A stretch of DNA of 64,000 nt from Eutypella sp. D-1. Taxonomy: Eukaryota; Ascomycota; Sordariomycetes; Xylariales; Diatrypaceae. Both the position numbers and the translations under genes were made by a program. Shown in pieces: positions 1 to 10,859 of this stretch; within the stretch, counting starts at the first letter, position 1; every line of letters begins with the position of its first letter. A model generated the notes under the pieces. It did no database searches and was not told the DNA's origin. It saw nothing but the letters and a program-made list of their open reading frames with translations. The stretch covers positions 186,001 to 250,000 of the forward strand of contig JAJTTP010000001.1 of the NCBI GenBank assembly GCA_023313575.1, given 5' to 3'.

Positions 1-877
1 ATAGAATATCACCGCATCTCCTCCCGACCCGACCGTCTCAACAACAACAACAACACCACCCACTTCTTTCTACCTCCTCCTCCTCCAAAACAAACCATCT
101 CGTTCGTTATCTTCACAGTTACTGTGCCGACTTCACTTTTTACCCTACTAGTTAACTACTAACTACTTGATTGATTGATTTTATTATTATTTTCTCTTCC
201 CTTCCCTCGCTATCATCCAAAACATAAAACATACCAAGTAGTACCCTAATAGTTTGTTTTATGTTCTTTTTCATAAACAGAATAGTGCCCTTTTTTTAAT
301 TACTGCTGCATCAAGTGCATCCATCCAACCCCCTGAACATATCATTTCTCAATCATCTGGACCACTCCCCCCCCCCCTCCCCCCAGAGATAAACGCGTAA
401 TCAACCTTGAACCACACCCTGGGCACTTGAGCACCTGGGCAATATTCCTACCGAATTGAGATTGGCTCGCCCCGTCTCTCGCCCCGTTTGTTGTTAACTG
501 TATCCGCTTCGGCTCCAGCTCCAGCTTCCCGCTTCAAGATCCCAAGATCTAAGAATCTAGCTGGATCTCTCTCCGATTTCAAACATCTCGAAATTCGAAA
601 ATCGATACCAAAAGAAAAAAAACCCCGAAAACCGATGTGTTTTGAGCGAAGAAATGCGGCGGCGATATTGATGTGCACCCACCTTTGTTAATTAATTCCA
701 CAACAATAACAACGACGACGACGACAACACCGACGATAACTTCCCCCCTAAAACCAATCCGTCGCATCCGTACTCTTCCTCCTCGTCGCCTTCGCGCGAT
801 TCCCTCACCTCCCTTCTCACCTCTCCCCGCCTCACCTCACCTCTCCTCAAGCCTCCTTTCTTTGTTATTATCCGACT
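1..877. other. Upstream region and 5' UTR of the apyrase gene
   Basis: No convincing coding region. The stretch is rich in pyrimidines and short repeats (ACA and CTC triplets, an 11-base C run at 367-377, GAC triplets around 710-730), as is common in promoters and 5' leaders of filamentous fungi. The short open frames at 448-897 lie in low-complexity sequence and show no domain. It probably holds the promoter and leader of the apyrase gene that starts at 878. Confidence 0.5.
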
Positions 878-3078
878 ATGGGGAAGTCGAAATGTAAGAA
901 GATCCCCCCTCCACCCCCCAAGATCTCAAGATGACCCTCAATCTGGGAATATCGTCTTTCATTGTGAGGAGGAAACGACACTAATCTGCGGTGCTATCTT
1001 CTTATCTTCTAGGGCGTTGGGGTGTCATACTTGACGCTGGCTCATCCGGCACCCGTGTATATATATATCGATGGGAAGATCCTGCGAGGGCCCTCCGAGA
1101 TGCCACCTACGAAGAATTACATAATTTACCCCGGTTACACACGAAAAAGAAATGGATAAAGAAGATTCGTCCCGGCGTCTCGACTTTCGGCGAGCATCCT
1201 CACGATGTTGGTCCCGAACACTTGCAAGATCTGATCGACCATGCCCTTGAGATCATCCCCGAAGAGAGGCATGCCGATACTCCTATTTTCCTCATGGCTA
1301 CCGCTGGCATGCGATTACTTCCGCTTCCTCAACAACGCGCTGTTACCTCCGAAATATGCTCCTACTTCCGACAAAACACCCGCTTTTCTCTCCCCGATTG
1401 CGACATGCACATTCAGGTCATCCCCGGTGCCACCGAGGGTCTTTATGGATGGATTGCTGCGAACTATCTTCTCGGTGGCTTTGATAGTCCTTCGGCACAC
1501 GCCCATGGGAAAGGACATCATACCTACGGTTTCCTCGACATGGGCGGCGCTTCCGCACAGATCGCATTCGCTCCCAACAGCACTGTTGCCGAACAGCACG
1601 CTGACGACCTTCAACTCATTCGGATGCGCTCTCTGAACGGCGCCTTGATCGAGCACAGAGTATTCACCACCACTTGGCTTCGCTTTGGCATGCATGAAGC
1701 CCGACATCGTTACGTTGAGAGGTTGCTTGATACTTACCTTGTTGAAGATGACCAGCGTGAAGTCCCCGATCCCTGTCTACCACGCGGCCTGCGAACTACC
1801 GTGGACGGCGAGATGATTGAAGGCAGGGATACCTCCAAGATGGAGCTGGTTGGTACGGGAGAGTTCGACGACTGTCTACGAATGACGAAGCCGTTACTGG
1901 GAAAGGATATGGTTTGCCACGACGACCCTTGTCTGCTTAACGGTCAGCATGTGCCTCCGATCGACTTCGACGTGAACCATTTCGTAGGCGTCTCCGAATT
2001 CTGGCACACGACGCACGGTGTCTTCTCACACGACAAGGAATCGTCTTATGACTTCAACTCGTATCAGAAGGAGGTTTTGTCATTTTGCAGCCAGAGCTGG
2101 TCTGATATGGAGGATATGGTGCCCACCAACAAGATCGAGGATGCCCAGGAGGCCTGCTTCAAAGCATCATGGCTGATCAATGTGCTCCACGAAGGTCTGG
2201 GTATTCCGAGAATAGGTATGGATTCGACCCCGACGCCGAACGTCAATGAGACCAAGACGATTGGCGACGCAGCCAAGGACAAGGGCTTTCTGGATCCCTT
2301 CCAGGCTGCCGACAAGATTGAGGGGTTTGAAGTTAGTTGGACACTCGGCAAGATGGTACTCTACGCATCGGGTCAAATCCCCCCTCAGTCGAACGCGAAT
2401 CTGCCTGTTGGTTTCGGAAGTAACGTCAAAGGCGTTCCCCCGGATTTCCAGTATGCAGGCTCGACATACAACTCGTCTCTCACTTGGGACGACGATGACG
2501 ATGATTGGTCGGATACCGCCGAGGAGTTTTTGGATCATGCCAAGTCGCGATCTTCGTCCAGCTTTTTCCTCTTCGTCTTAATACTGTTCTTTCTCGCTTT
2601 CCTCTTCCGGAAACGAGACAGGAGAATGCGCCTGTATACCAGGATCAACTCGATTTTACGTTTCCGCCGGCGGCCAGGGAGCCCCCGGAAAGGCGGGCGC
2701 GGCTTCTCGGGCCTTGCGGGCAAGATCTTCGGCCGCGGGGGCTACAATTACGAGAGAGTGCTGGAGGATGGCGACCTCGACCAGTTCGAACTCGGCGACG
2801 CCTCATCCGAAGAGGGCGATCACTCCGACGGCAGCGGCACTTCACGGGTAGGACGTGCTTCCGGTTTAGCAACGCCTAAGCTCAACGTGGAATCTTTCGA
2901 CGAGGGAAAATGGTCGCCAGTGCACGCGGGCGGTGCACTCAACCGCAGCGGGCTCGTGGGCCGCACCGAGAGCCGCGAGCGTCTCTTCCCGCAGTCCCTC
3001 CACGGGGGCAGGCGCAGTCGTGCCGGCAGTCCTACCCGGCATAAGAGCCCCCTCATGAGCCCCCTCAACGAGGATTAA
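878..3078 (+). CDS. YND1: Golgi apyrase, GDA1/CD39 family (Ynd1-like)
   Basis: Two exons, 878-893 and 1013-3078, give about 693 residues. A 16-base first exon (Met-Gly-Lys-Ser-Lys) is joined across an intron with GTAAG donor, CTAAT branch and TCTAG acceptor. This N-terminus runs straight into the family start, so the start is well supported. Apyrase-conserved regions seen in order are DAGSSGTRVYIYRW (residues ~13-26), ATAGMRLLP, GATEGLYGW and FLDMGGASAQIAF. A single hydrophobic segment near residues 522-540 is followed by a basic, Ser/Gly/Arg-rich tail that would face the cytosol. The family hydrolyses nucleoside di- and triphosphates in the Golgi lumen, which supports sugar-nucleotide exchange during glycosylation. 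The length fits the family, and all four motifs look intact. Confidence 0.93.
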
Positions 3079-4241
3079 GTCTAGAAGAGCATGAATATAA
3101 AAGAAGAAAAAGGAAAAAGAAAAACGGAGACGAAACGAAGATACCGAACCTGCCGGAACGACCATCATGTCCATATATATACATATATAAAAGCAAGCCG
3201 AATGAAGATACTTATTTTAACTTTAGCAACGGGTTCACGGGGTTATGGGCTTACGGACTATGGGCTTTTTATTGTGGGAGGCGTTTTTTTTTTTTTTGGA
3301 CCGGGATACCTTGATTGGGCTTCTTGCTTTTTGAGCGATTCATGGGTCGGGTCTTGCCCTTTTTTTTTTCTTTTTCTTCTTTCGTCGATGTTGGACTTGC
3401 TTGGTGGTGGTGGTGGTAGTGGTGGTGTTTTCTTGTACATACAATTTTAACCTTCACAAACAAACCTTTGGCCCTAACGATTATAGACAGACCAGACCAG
3501 ACCAGACCCTCTTTGGGTGTCTAGTATCTTACCTACCTAACCTAGGTGTTAATCTGTGCCGCCTGCCTGCCTGTAGTTCTCTCTCCGTGCATCCTCGGCT
3601 GAGGTTTTTAATTAAGTCTGGGTAGAGCGAGGTAAGGCAAGGCCTGTTTTTATTTTATTTTCCATTTTTCCATTATACTTTTTTTCCCCTTATGTTCTTC
3701 TGTCTAACGTGCTCACGGGTTAGGAAGGAAGGAAGGATTTTTAACGTAATTTACTTAAGCTAAATAGAAACATATTATTAAAAGAAAATTTAAGAAACAG
3801 CAATGCAATGCGATGCTCCTTTTGGTTGTTTGCTGTGCTGATAACGGGAATTATAGTATAGTATAGCTAACTAGCTGCTGTGTTGAAGCTGGGGTAGTTG
3901 GGATATTTATTTTGATATTGTGATGTGATGGATGTTATACTATTTGCCGTACAGACTTTTTCTTTTTCAAACCTCCCTCCCACCCCCCCCCCCCCCCCCC
4001 ACCCCTCCGCTTCCAGTGGTTGAGCCCCGAGGAAAATTATCATCGTGCCCCCCTTGCATCCCATCCAAGGATGGGAAAAGAAAAGAAAAGAAAAGTAAGG
4101 AACGGTCTAATTGTGTAGAGCATGGGGAAGATAGATATACCTGACTGACTTAGACCTAACCCTGACCAGACCGTCGACCTCCATGGCGTAACCCGCCCCC
4201 GGGGGTCTTCCACTCCCTCACTCACGCATTTACTCACTTAC
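3079..4241. other. Convergent 3' region with poly-C tract and short repeats
   Basis: This lies between the stop of the apyrase gene and the stop of the convergent low-complexity gene, so it should hold both 3' UTRs. It contains T-rich runs, GGT repeats near 3403-3428, a GACCA tandem at about 3487-3507 and an 18-base C run at 3983-4000. The open frames crossing it are low-complexity and no gene is supported. Confidence 0.5.
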
Positions 4242-4929
4242 TTATTTCTTGCCCGACGATTTCTTATGCGAGGACAACCCGTGATGGTGGCTCTTGTGGG
4301 CACTCCCACTCCCACTCCCACTCCCGCCACTGTGATGATGCTGGTGATGCTGGTGATGGTGATGACCCGCGTGCCTCTTCTCCCCCTGCCCCTGCCCCGC
4401 ACCACCACCACTGCCGCCGCCGCCGCCGCCAGCATGCAGACTCGTCTCCGTCGACCCCTGCGTCGCGATCGAGGGGGGAGCCGCGTAGCCCGCGTAGCCC
4501 GCTCCAGCTCCGTAATTCTGGTACTGGTACTGCTGCTGCTGTGACTGCTGGGTGGGGTCTCGGTAGCCGTAGCCGTATCCCGCGGCGTAGGTTTGATTTT
4601 GTTGGGAAGGAGGGTCTTGGTAGTATCCATACCCGTACCCGTACCCGTAGGCGTGGGCATTGTTGTCTTCAGAGGGGGCGGCTACCGTAGCCCGCGCCGC
4701 CCCGTCCCACGGCCCGTCCATGGACTGGTGCTGCATCCAGGAGCTCGTCTCTGCTGCTGGGTTGTGCGAGGTGGCCTGGTGGTAGATGGAGTTGTGGTAT
4801 GATCCCGAGCTTGGGTCTTGGGGTGGATGTTCTGGGTGCTTTGTTAGTTTTTCTTTTGGTGCGGAAAGGGGGGGAGGGGAGGGGGGACGTGCCGTTGGAT
4901 GAGCCCCGGGTTGGGTGGTTGGATTGCAT
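4242..4929 (-). CDS. Low-complexity Tyr/Gly/His-rich protein
   Basis: The model has two exons, 4929-4893 and 4831-4242, giving about 208 residues. The first exon starts at an ATG and ends AACG before GCACGT, so the 61-base intron would be of the rarer GC-AG kind. It has an ACTAAC branch 9 bases before the CAG acceptor and preserves the frame. The protein has a (Gly-Tyr)n stretch, a Gln-rich block, a poly-Gly block and a run of His residues, then Gly/Ser repeats and a basic end (Lys-Lys-Ser-Ser-Gly-Lys-Lys). No catalytic domain is visible. Such composition is typical of intrinsically disordered proteins. The 3' exon is well supported as coding by its long open frame and biased composition. The first exon is less certain, and no function is assigned. 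Confidence 0.6.
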
Positions 4930-7743
4930 GGTTGTGTTTTTGGTTGGTTGACTGACTGACTGCTGGTGTGAAGATGTGCTGTGTAGGGTGAGTAGGTAAG
5001 TGATCTGCCAGGTATGCTTTGAGAGTATGAACTCGGAGGCTCCTACGAAAAACAAATTCCGCATGCCAGAAAGCGGGCCTACCTGACTTCCCCTTTTATA
5101 CTTTTGCCTCGAGCGCCAGAACTCCCTCCTCACATACCTACCTACCTAACTGACGCAACTAACTACTGGCTGGTATATCGTCGGCGCCTCAGGTGACATC
5201 GACCACACCCACCTGAAAGTCGGCAGACGGGATCCTGCAGGACACCCCCTCGCCCGGTTGGAGGTTGCTCAAAGCTGTCAAAGGCGAGCGACGAATACTG
5301 CCACGGCCCGAATCCCCGTTCGTCGATGCAGATGGGGAACCGGTTGCTCGGCAGTTGTGTCCATGCTGGGGGGGGGGGGGGTGCGCTGGTTTCGCGAGCC
5401 TTCTCGTCTATGAACTTCTTCATGAAGACGGCGCTAGGCAGCCACCCGGAATATTACCTCGTTCACGAAACGAGTGGACGGGCCGAGAGTGAGGATGTTC
5501 TAGTTGTTGACGAAGGAGCGGGTAACGATAGCTGATTATCATGGCGCTTTGTGTTGGCTGGTGACGAGCTGTTTCCAAGAGGAGGTTCCTCGTGGTGACG
5601 CACGCAGTTGGGAGTGTCCGGGACGCCTAGGATGAACTTGGACAACAGTCCACAGCAGAGAAAAGAGATCACTTTCATGAGAACATATTGGTCGACATGC
5701 TCTGTGCCGAAGACCCGACCATCGTATACATGGCCGTTGATCCCCCTGTAAGCAACCCCAGCCCTTCCCGAATCGCATCGTGGACCAGACTCATCAAACC
5801 CCTTCTCCTGATAACCGGTTGAATGCCGTGACTGTGTCCCCGGACACGGCCCCGGTCAAATGCCAAAGACACCGCTACCTAAGTGCACGAGCGTTGGATG
5901 GCGGGTAAGTGCATCGGCACGCTGATGCGAACGGTTGGCTGCCGCTGCCGGTATAATTACGCACGTTGGTTAATCAAGGAGTTCCACGGGTTTGGTTATC
6001 TTCCCGGCGCCGTCGTATCCATGATGGGGGGGGGGGGTCTATTTTACGCGCAACCTCCACCACATCATGCGATAATACGGCTCACCGTCCGTCCGGAACG
6101 CGCTCTCGGACCCCCGGGCGCAGGCGGGGGGAGAAAAAACATGGAATTTTATGTAACAGCGGCGGCTTACGGTCGTACCCGTGCAGCGAGGATGAGGGAC
6201 CCCTGCATGATCTCCTGTGCGGCTGGTTGCATAGCTTCTCAGGTCGATGGCATATGTGTGTCTTAGCTCGCCGGACGGTATCGCTTGACACATTGTAAAA
6301 TGACTTATCATGGGTTACATGTCCACCCACGCTGGATCCTTGATCATTAATCACCCCCCTTCAACACATACGTTATGACTTCTTCCATTCGTCCATCGGA
6401 ACGTGGCGGACGTGGACCTTCACGATAGGTCTGACTTCGCCGATCGCCATGATAGAGATGCGTCGGGTCATGTGATATATAGAGAGAAAGGATGAAAGGA
6501 TAGGAAAAATGGAGATATCTGCTGTCGCATCCACCCGAGACATATAGAGTAACGACAGCGCATCTCGCCGACGCAAACGGACCTGCGCGAGCAACGGTAT
6601 GCCCCTGTTGGCCCCGCTCCCAGCGAATTTGCAGCGTCTATTTACGCGCAGCTATTGCGTCTTAACAGATTGCACAGCAGCTCGAGTTGATCGAAGAATA
6701 ACATGGCGCTCATCGAATATGCTGTTCCAAAACAACTTGCTTATGGCGCATACTTACCTCGGAAGAGGTAGCCTGCTGATCGCAAAGCCCTTCCTCGAGG
6801 GCATCAGGTAAGACGTCACAACAGCTGGCAGCCTTGAAATCTGCAATGACGTGCAGTTGGAAGAGTACGTATACTAGCTTCAAGATCTATGATAAGCTCG
6901 GCAGGACATGACGTGACCCGTGGGACAGTCATAGTAACGTTCGGAGCGCAAAAAGCTACCCGCAATCGTTCTGTGGAACGGTTCAACAACATACGCATAC
7001 GCGAGAGAGACATCTCTCTCGGCAAGCATACCCTATTGCTGCCGAGGAGGGTCAGCCTGCGGCACCGCGCCACCCGCGCCTTCGCGGGTTCCTGGGTTGT
7101 ACGAGTCGCACGCCCGTCCACGTGGGATCGAGGCCTTTCCTGCCGTATGGGAAGACCACCGTCCTAAAACCTATGCCTATGGGCCAATCCGTGAGGGAGG
7201 CACCCTAAGTAGCTGCGCATATACTTGCCCTATACGAAAATATCCCTCTATGCCCCCGTGAAGGATGTCGCTCGGTTGCACACGTCCCGCCCACTTGAGT
7301 AGCGGCGCCCTGGAAGCTGATTACACACACGATTATTTCGTCCGTGTGCCTCCCTTTCCACGGCTGTGGCGCGATCAGTCCTGGGTTTTGTGATCCCCCA
7401 AGCTAGTATCCGCTGCTCGTAGATGGACGGAAGCGAATGTTCTACTACGGGGCCGATATTGACTGGCTAGACAGAGTTACCGAGGATCAGGCTCGGATGT
7501 TACATGGTAGATGTTAGTTACATACATCTCGCGCGCATCGTTCGACTCAGCCCGGCACCCCACAACAAGTGTAGGATGATAGATAGTAGGATTCTGTTTC
7601 TAGGTGTAATCTTTTTCAACGAAGATCATCGTTTACCTCTTATTCCCTGTTAGATAATCAGGAAGCAAGACTTTGGGTGAAGTGGTTGTCTGATGTCGGC
7701 TGCGACCGAAATAGAGAACCAACACCGTCGTCGGAGGCAGCCG
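4930..7743. other. Long intergenic region, possible decayed coding traces
   Basis: No intact gene is seen. On the minus strand a frame open from about 5857 to 5466 reads as ordinary-looking protein, including residues FGTEHVDQYVLMKVIS near 5670-5715. It has no clear start or splice partner and I do not recognise it. A further minus-strand frame at 5163-5423 could be its continuation, broken by a 14-base G run at 5368-5381. A 12-base G run also occurs at 6026-6037. The rest shows only short scattered frames. It may include the promoter of the low-complexity gene near 4930-5200. Confidence 0.4.
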
Positions 7744-9689
7744 TTATTCTTTGTCCTCCTTGCCAGTCCGCTCAAGGGAATGTGGCTTGAAGATTTCCCC
7801 GTCGACTATATTGGGATCTAGGGGCACGACGCCTAGCCTCTCCGCTTCCTTTTGTGTGAATGTGCCGTAAGTGTCGACCTCGTCCTGCTCGCCCAGTCCC
7901 TCAGCCGGGAAAAACCAGTTGAGAACATAGAATATGATGGCGCTAGTGAAAAATCCTATTAAAAAGGGGGAAGTGATTAGCTCTAGACTAATTGGTCATG
8001 CCATGTTGGTGGCTCGTACTCACCAATGAAGAACGCCAGATAATTAAGCTCCAGGAGGGACTTGGGAGGGTCCGGGTCGTTCCGCACCGTGATGATCAAA
8101 CCTCCGATAGTCGGCGCCCAGCCACAGACCCAGGCGGGGAATGCGCGCCAGTTGACGCCGTGCCAGAACCAGTAGATGGTGTCATGTGTCCGATAGAGGT
8201 GGCTCAGGCGAATCTTGCGGCGCCGAATAAGGAAGAAGTCCGTCGCCATGAGCCCGATCACGGGCGAGAGGAAGACGGAGAAGGAGCTGAGAACCTGGAG
8301 AAAGGTGGTGGCCTTGTTGACGAGCTGCCACGGCTGGATGAGCCAGGCCGCGACAAAGGTGATGATGGCGCCCCTCCGAATATTGATGTAGTGTGGCCAC
8401 AGACCGGCGAGGTCGATACCCCCCGCGATGACGTTGCCGCACATATTCTCGAACAGGCTGGTGAGGGCGAAGCCGAAGGCGAGGAAGAACACGCCCACGC
8501 GGTTTGCCATTGGGGCGGTGCCGTCCACGATCATGGCCATGAGAAGATCGGGCGGGTTCCAGTAGACTTGGCCGTAGATGACCTGGGATGCGCTGGTGGA
8601 CACGAGTCCGATGAAGCTGACCATCGTCCCGACGACCCAGCCACAAGAGACTGCGCCCACCGCATAGGACTGCCACCGCACGGCATAGCGGGAGAAGTCA
8701 CTCCCGTTGGTGATCCCGCTTGTGATGCCTCCGAGAACCTGGTTGATGGCACCGATCATAAGCCAGGACGAGTTCCATGGGGAGCCTTCTGGGATGTTAA
8801 CGCCGGTGCGCATGAGTGGTCCCACACCGCCAGCCGTAACCAGCGACCAGATCATGATGGTGAGCATGCCCGCGGCGCACCACACGGTAGTGACGAGGAA
8901 CGGGATCCTGAATTTCTCGGGGGGAATCCACAGGAAGGGCACCGAGCAGACCCAGAAGACGACGAAGCCCACGAACTGATAACCCGTCGCCGGCATGCTG
9001 GCAGGCAGGAAGTTGGCCATCCTCGCGTACTGCGGGAAGATGCAGGTCAGGCAGACGGCGACCTGCCGGCCGCCGTTCCAACACTGGATCGCGTTCCAGA
9101 CGAAGTTGAGGATGATGCGCAGCGTCAGCGGCACGTAGCTGCCTCGCATCCCCCAGGAAAATCGGTTCTGGATCGTGAAGCCGATGTGCCACTGGAGACC
9201 GCACCACGCGATCAGCGAGGAGAACATCACAACTAGCATCTTGGATATGATAATGACCGCCATAGCCTGGCCAACTGAGAGGCCTTGGGCTGTACGTTCA
9301 TGACGCCCGTAGTTAGTAAGTGGTCGCCCCGTCTAACATCGTTGGGTTCAGAGCTAGGGGTGTAGAGAGACTCGTACTCAAGAACGTGCTTGGAATCTGC
9401 CAATTCGCGATGTTCAGCGACGCGATCGTCCAGAAACCGAAGAAGTTGAACCAATCTAGAGTGGACGTGTTACTTCGTTAGCCGTTGTCCTTGGTTAATG
9501 CACGTCTACCCTTCGCAGGATCGCGACGCCGCCGTCGCATATACTCTTACCCCAAGTTCGCCGGTGAGGGGGCAGCGGGATCAGGTCCCTATTGGACCAG
9601 CGGTCAGTTTGTTCGCGCTGGTCCTCATCTCCCTTTAGGCGGGCTTTCTCCCTGAGCCTGTCGAAGCGGTTCCTGATGCTGGATGCCAT
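7744..9689 (-). CDS. NCS1 family (Fur-type) nucleobase/hydantoin-like transporter
   Basis: Four exons, 9689-9551, 9455-9378, 9289-8024 and 7955-7744, give 564 residues with all phases consistent. The N-terminus carries the family signature Arg-Thr-Trp-Gly followed by an Asn-Ile-Ala-Asn-Trp-Gln stretch in the first membrane helix. Further on are a GLQWHIGF block, CWNGGR and about a dozen hydrophobic helices. The last exon adds the final helix and an acidic cytosolic tail. Fur-type NCS1 proteins are plasma-membrane symporters for uracil, allantoin, uridine, thiamine and related rings, and bacterial Mhp1 of the wider family takes up hydantoins. The gene diverges from a fused hydantoinase/DUF917 gene across about 1.2 kb with GATA-type sites. 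I infer import of a hydantoin- or lactam-like compound. The exact substrate cannot be read from the sequence. Confidence 0.88.
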
Positions 9690-10859
9690 CGTTGCGAGAT
9701 CTTGCCGAGGCCTTGTGGCTTACATAGTCGAGGGGCGCGGGGTGGGAAGGAGGGAAGTAGGGGTGTTGGAGTATATTAATGCATCTGTGAGTTTGCATAT
9801 GAGATCTCTACTGATCCAGAGAGCTGGAGCGACGGCGGAGCATGTAAGATATGCCCACGTCTTCCCCAGATATGCCCCCTGTCGCCCCTGTCCCCACCCC
9901 CGGTCCTCGCTGCACCGAGAGGTATCAAGTGGGCTACTGAGAGATAACGATATTGGAGATATACTTGCCAAGTTGAGGATTACTTGATTGTTGACTGGTC
10001 TAGAGCCATGTACTCCTCACATCTAGCGTCGATGAACCTGGTCCAGCTCGGACTTTTGGTGATATCAGGAACACCACCCCGGGTCATTAGTAGGCTATAT
10101 GGAATGTTTGGAGAAAGGATTGAAAACCGAACTCGTCCATGTTCTACTCCCTATTCACATGTGACATCGTCATATCTGCGACTGGCGACGTATGCAAGCT
10201 AGCGCAAGTGGAAGAACAGGTGCTTGGAGTCCAGACACACTCGAGTTCTTTATGCATACGTTTATCAGCGCCTTAACCAGACCATGGATAGATTAATATG
10301 GGATGTGAGGGAGAGCATGGCAATTCGCTTGGACGAGACACACCAACACCCGGCTCTGTTCAAGTTAGCCGCGACTATCGCCTTCCTACTTACGTTAGTT
10401 GGTGTATGGCAGGCCATCAACTCTGATGGAGCTAAGAACATTAGCAAGAGGAGAACTCCCTCCTTGGATTGGTTGGTGATCTTTATAATCTTATCAGATC
10501 GCGGGGAATCCACCAACAGACCGAGAAAATGTGGACCAGAGTTCTCCGATAACTGCTCCGATACTCTACGGCCGAGGACAGCGGCCGACCACCTGCTGTG
10601 CGACCGCCAAGAAGCCATGGGATTGGACGTACTATAAGGGACCATAAAGGAGTAAAGCCGCCTCTTAATCCTTCGGATGTATCGCGCATTTAACTCCCCG
10701 GTGATAAGGTTATATATCTATACCAGATATACCAGACAATCGGCTGCCTTGGACTCTCCTTCCATCAGATTAATAAGCTTGGCGTCGCTTGTTCCGAAAA
10801 ACCCCGAACGGCTGACAATCAGAAAGCTGTGCACTACGGTTAATTCCAGAAAGCCATCC
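9690..10859. promoter_or_regulatory. Divergent promoter with GATA-type sites
   Basis: This separates the divergent transporter and hydantoinase genes. HGATAR-type sites, the target of AreA/Nit2 nitrogen regulators, occur at 9942-9947 (AGATAA), 10262-10267 and 10491-10496 (both TTATCA, the reverse of TGATAA) and 10702-10707 (TGATAA). A TATA-like element lies at 10711-10722, about 140 bases before the hydantoinase ATG. An open frame at 10224-10637 shows no domain and looks accidental. Regulation by nitrogen supply is inferred only from these short motifs. Confidence 0.45.

Noticed and set aside
7992..9236. Long plus-strand open frame of 414 codons
   Set aside because: It is antisense to the transporter's main exon, is extremely Asp/Glu/His/Arg-rich as expected from the opposite strand of membrane helices, and shows no domain.
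10224..10637. Plus-strand frame of 137 codons in the divergent promoter
   Set aside because: One hydrophobic stretch but no recognisable feature. It lies among GATA sites in a promoter region.
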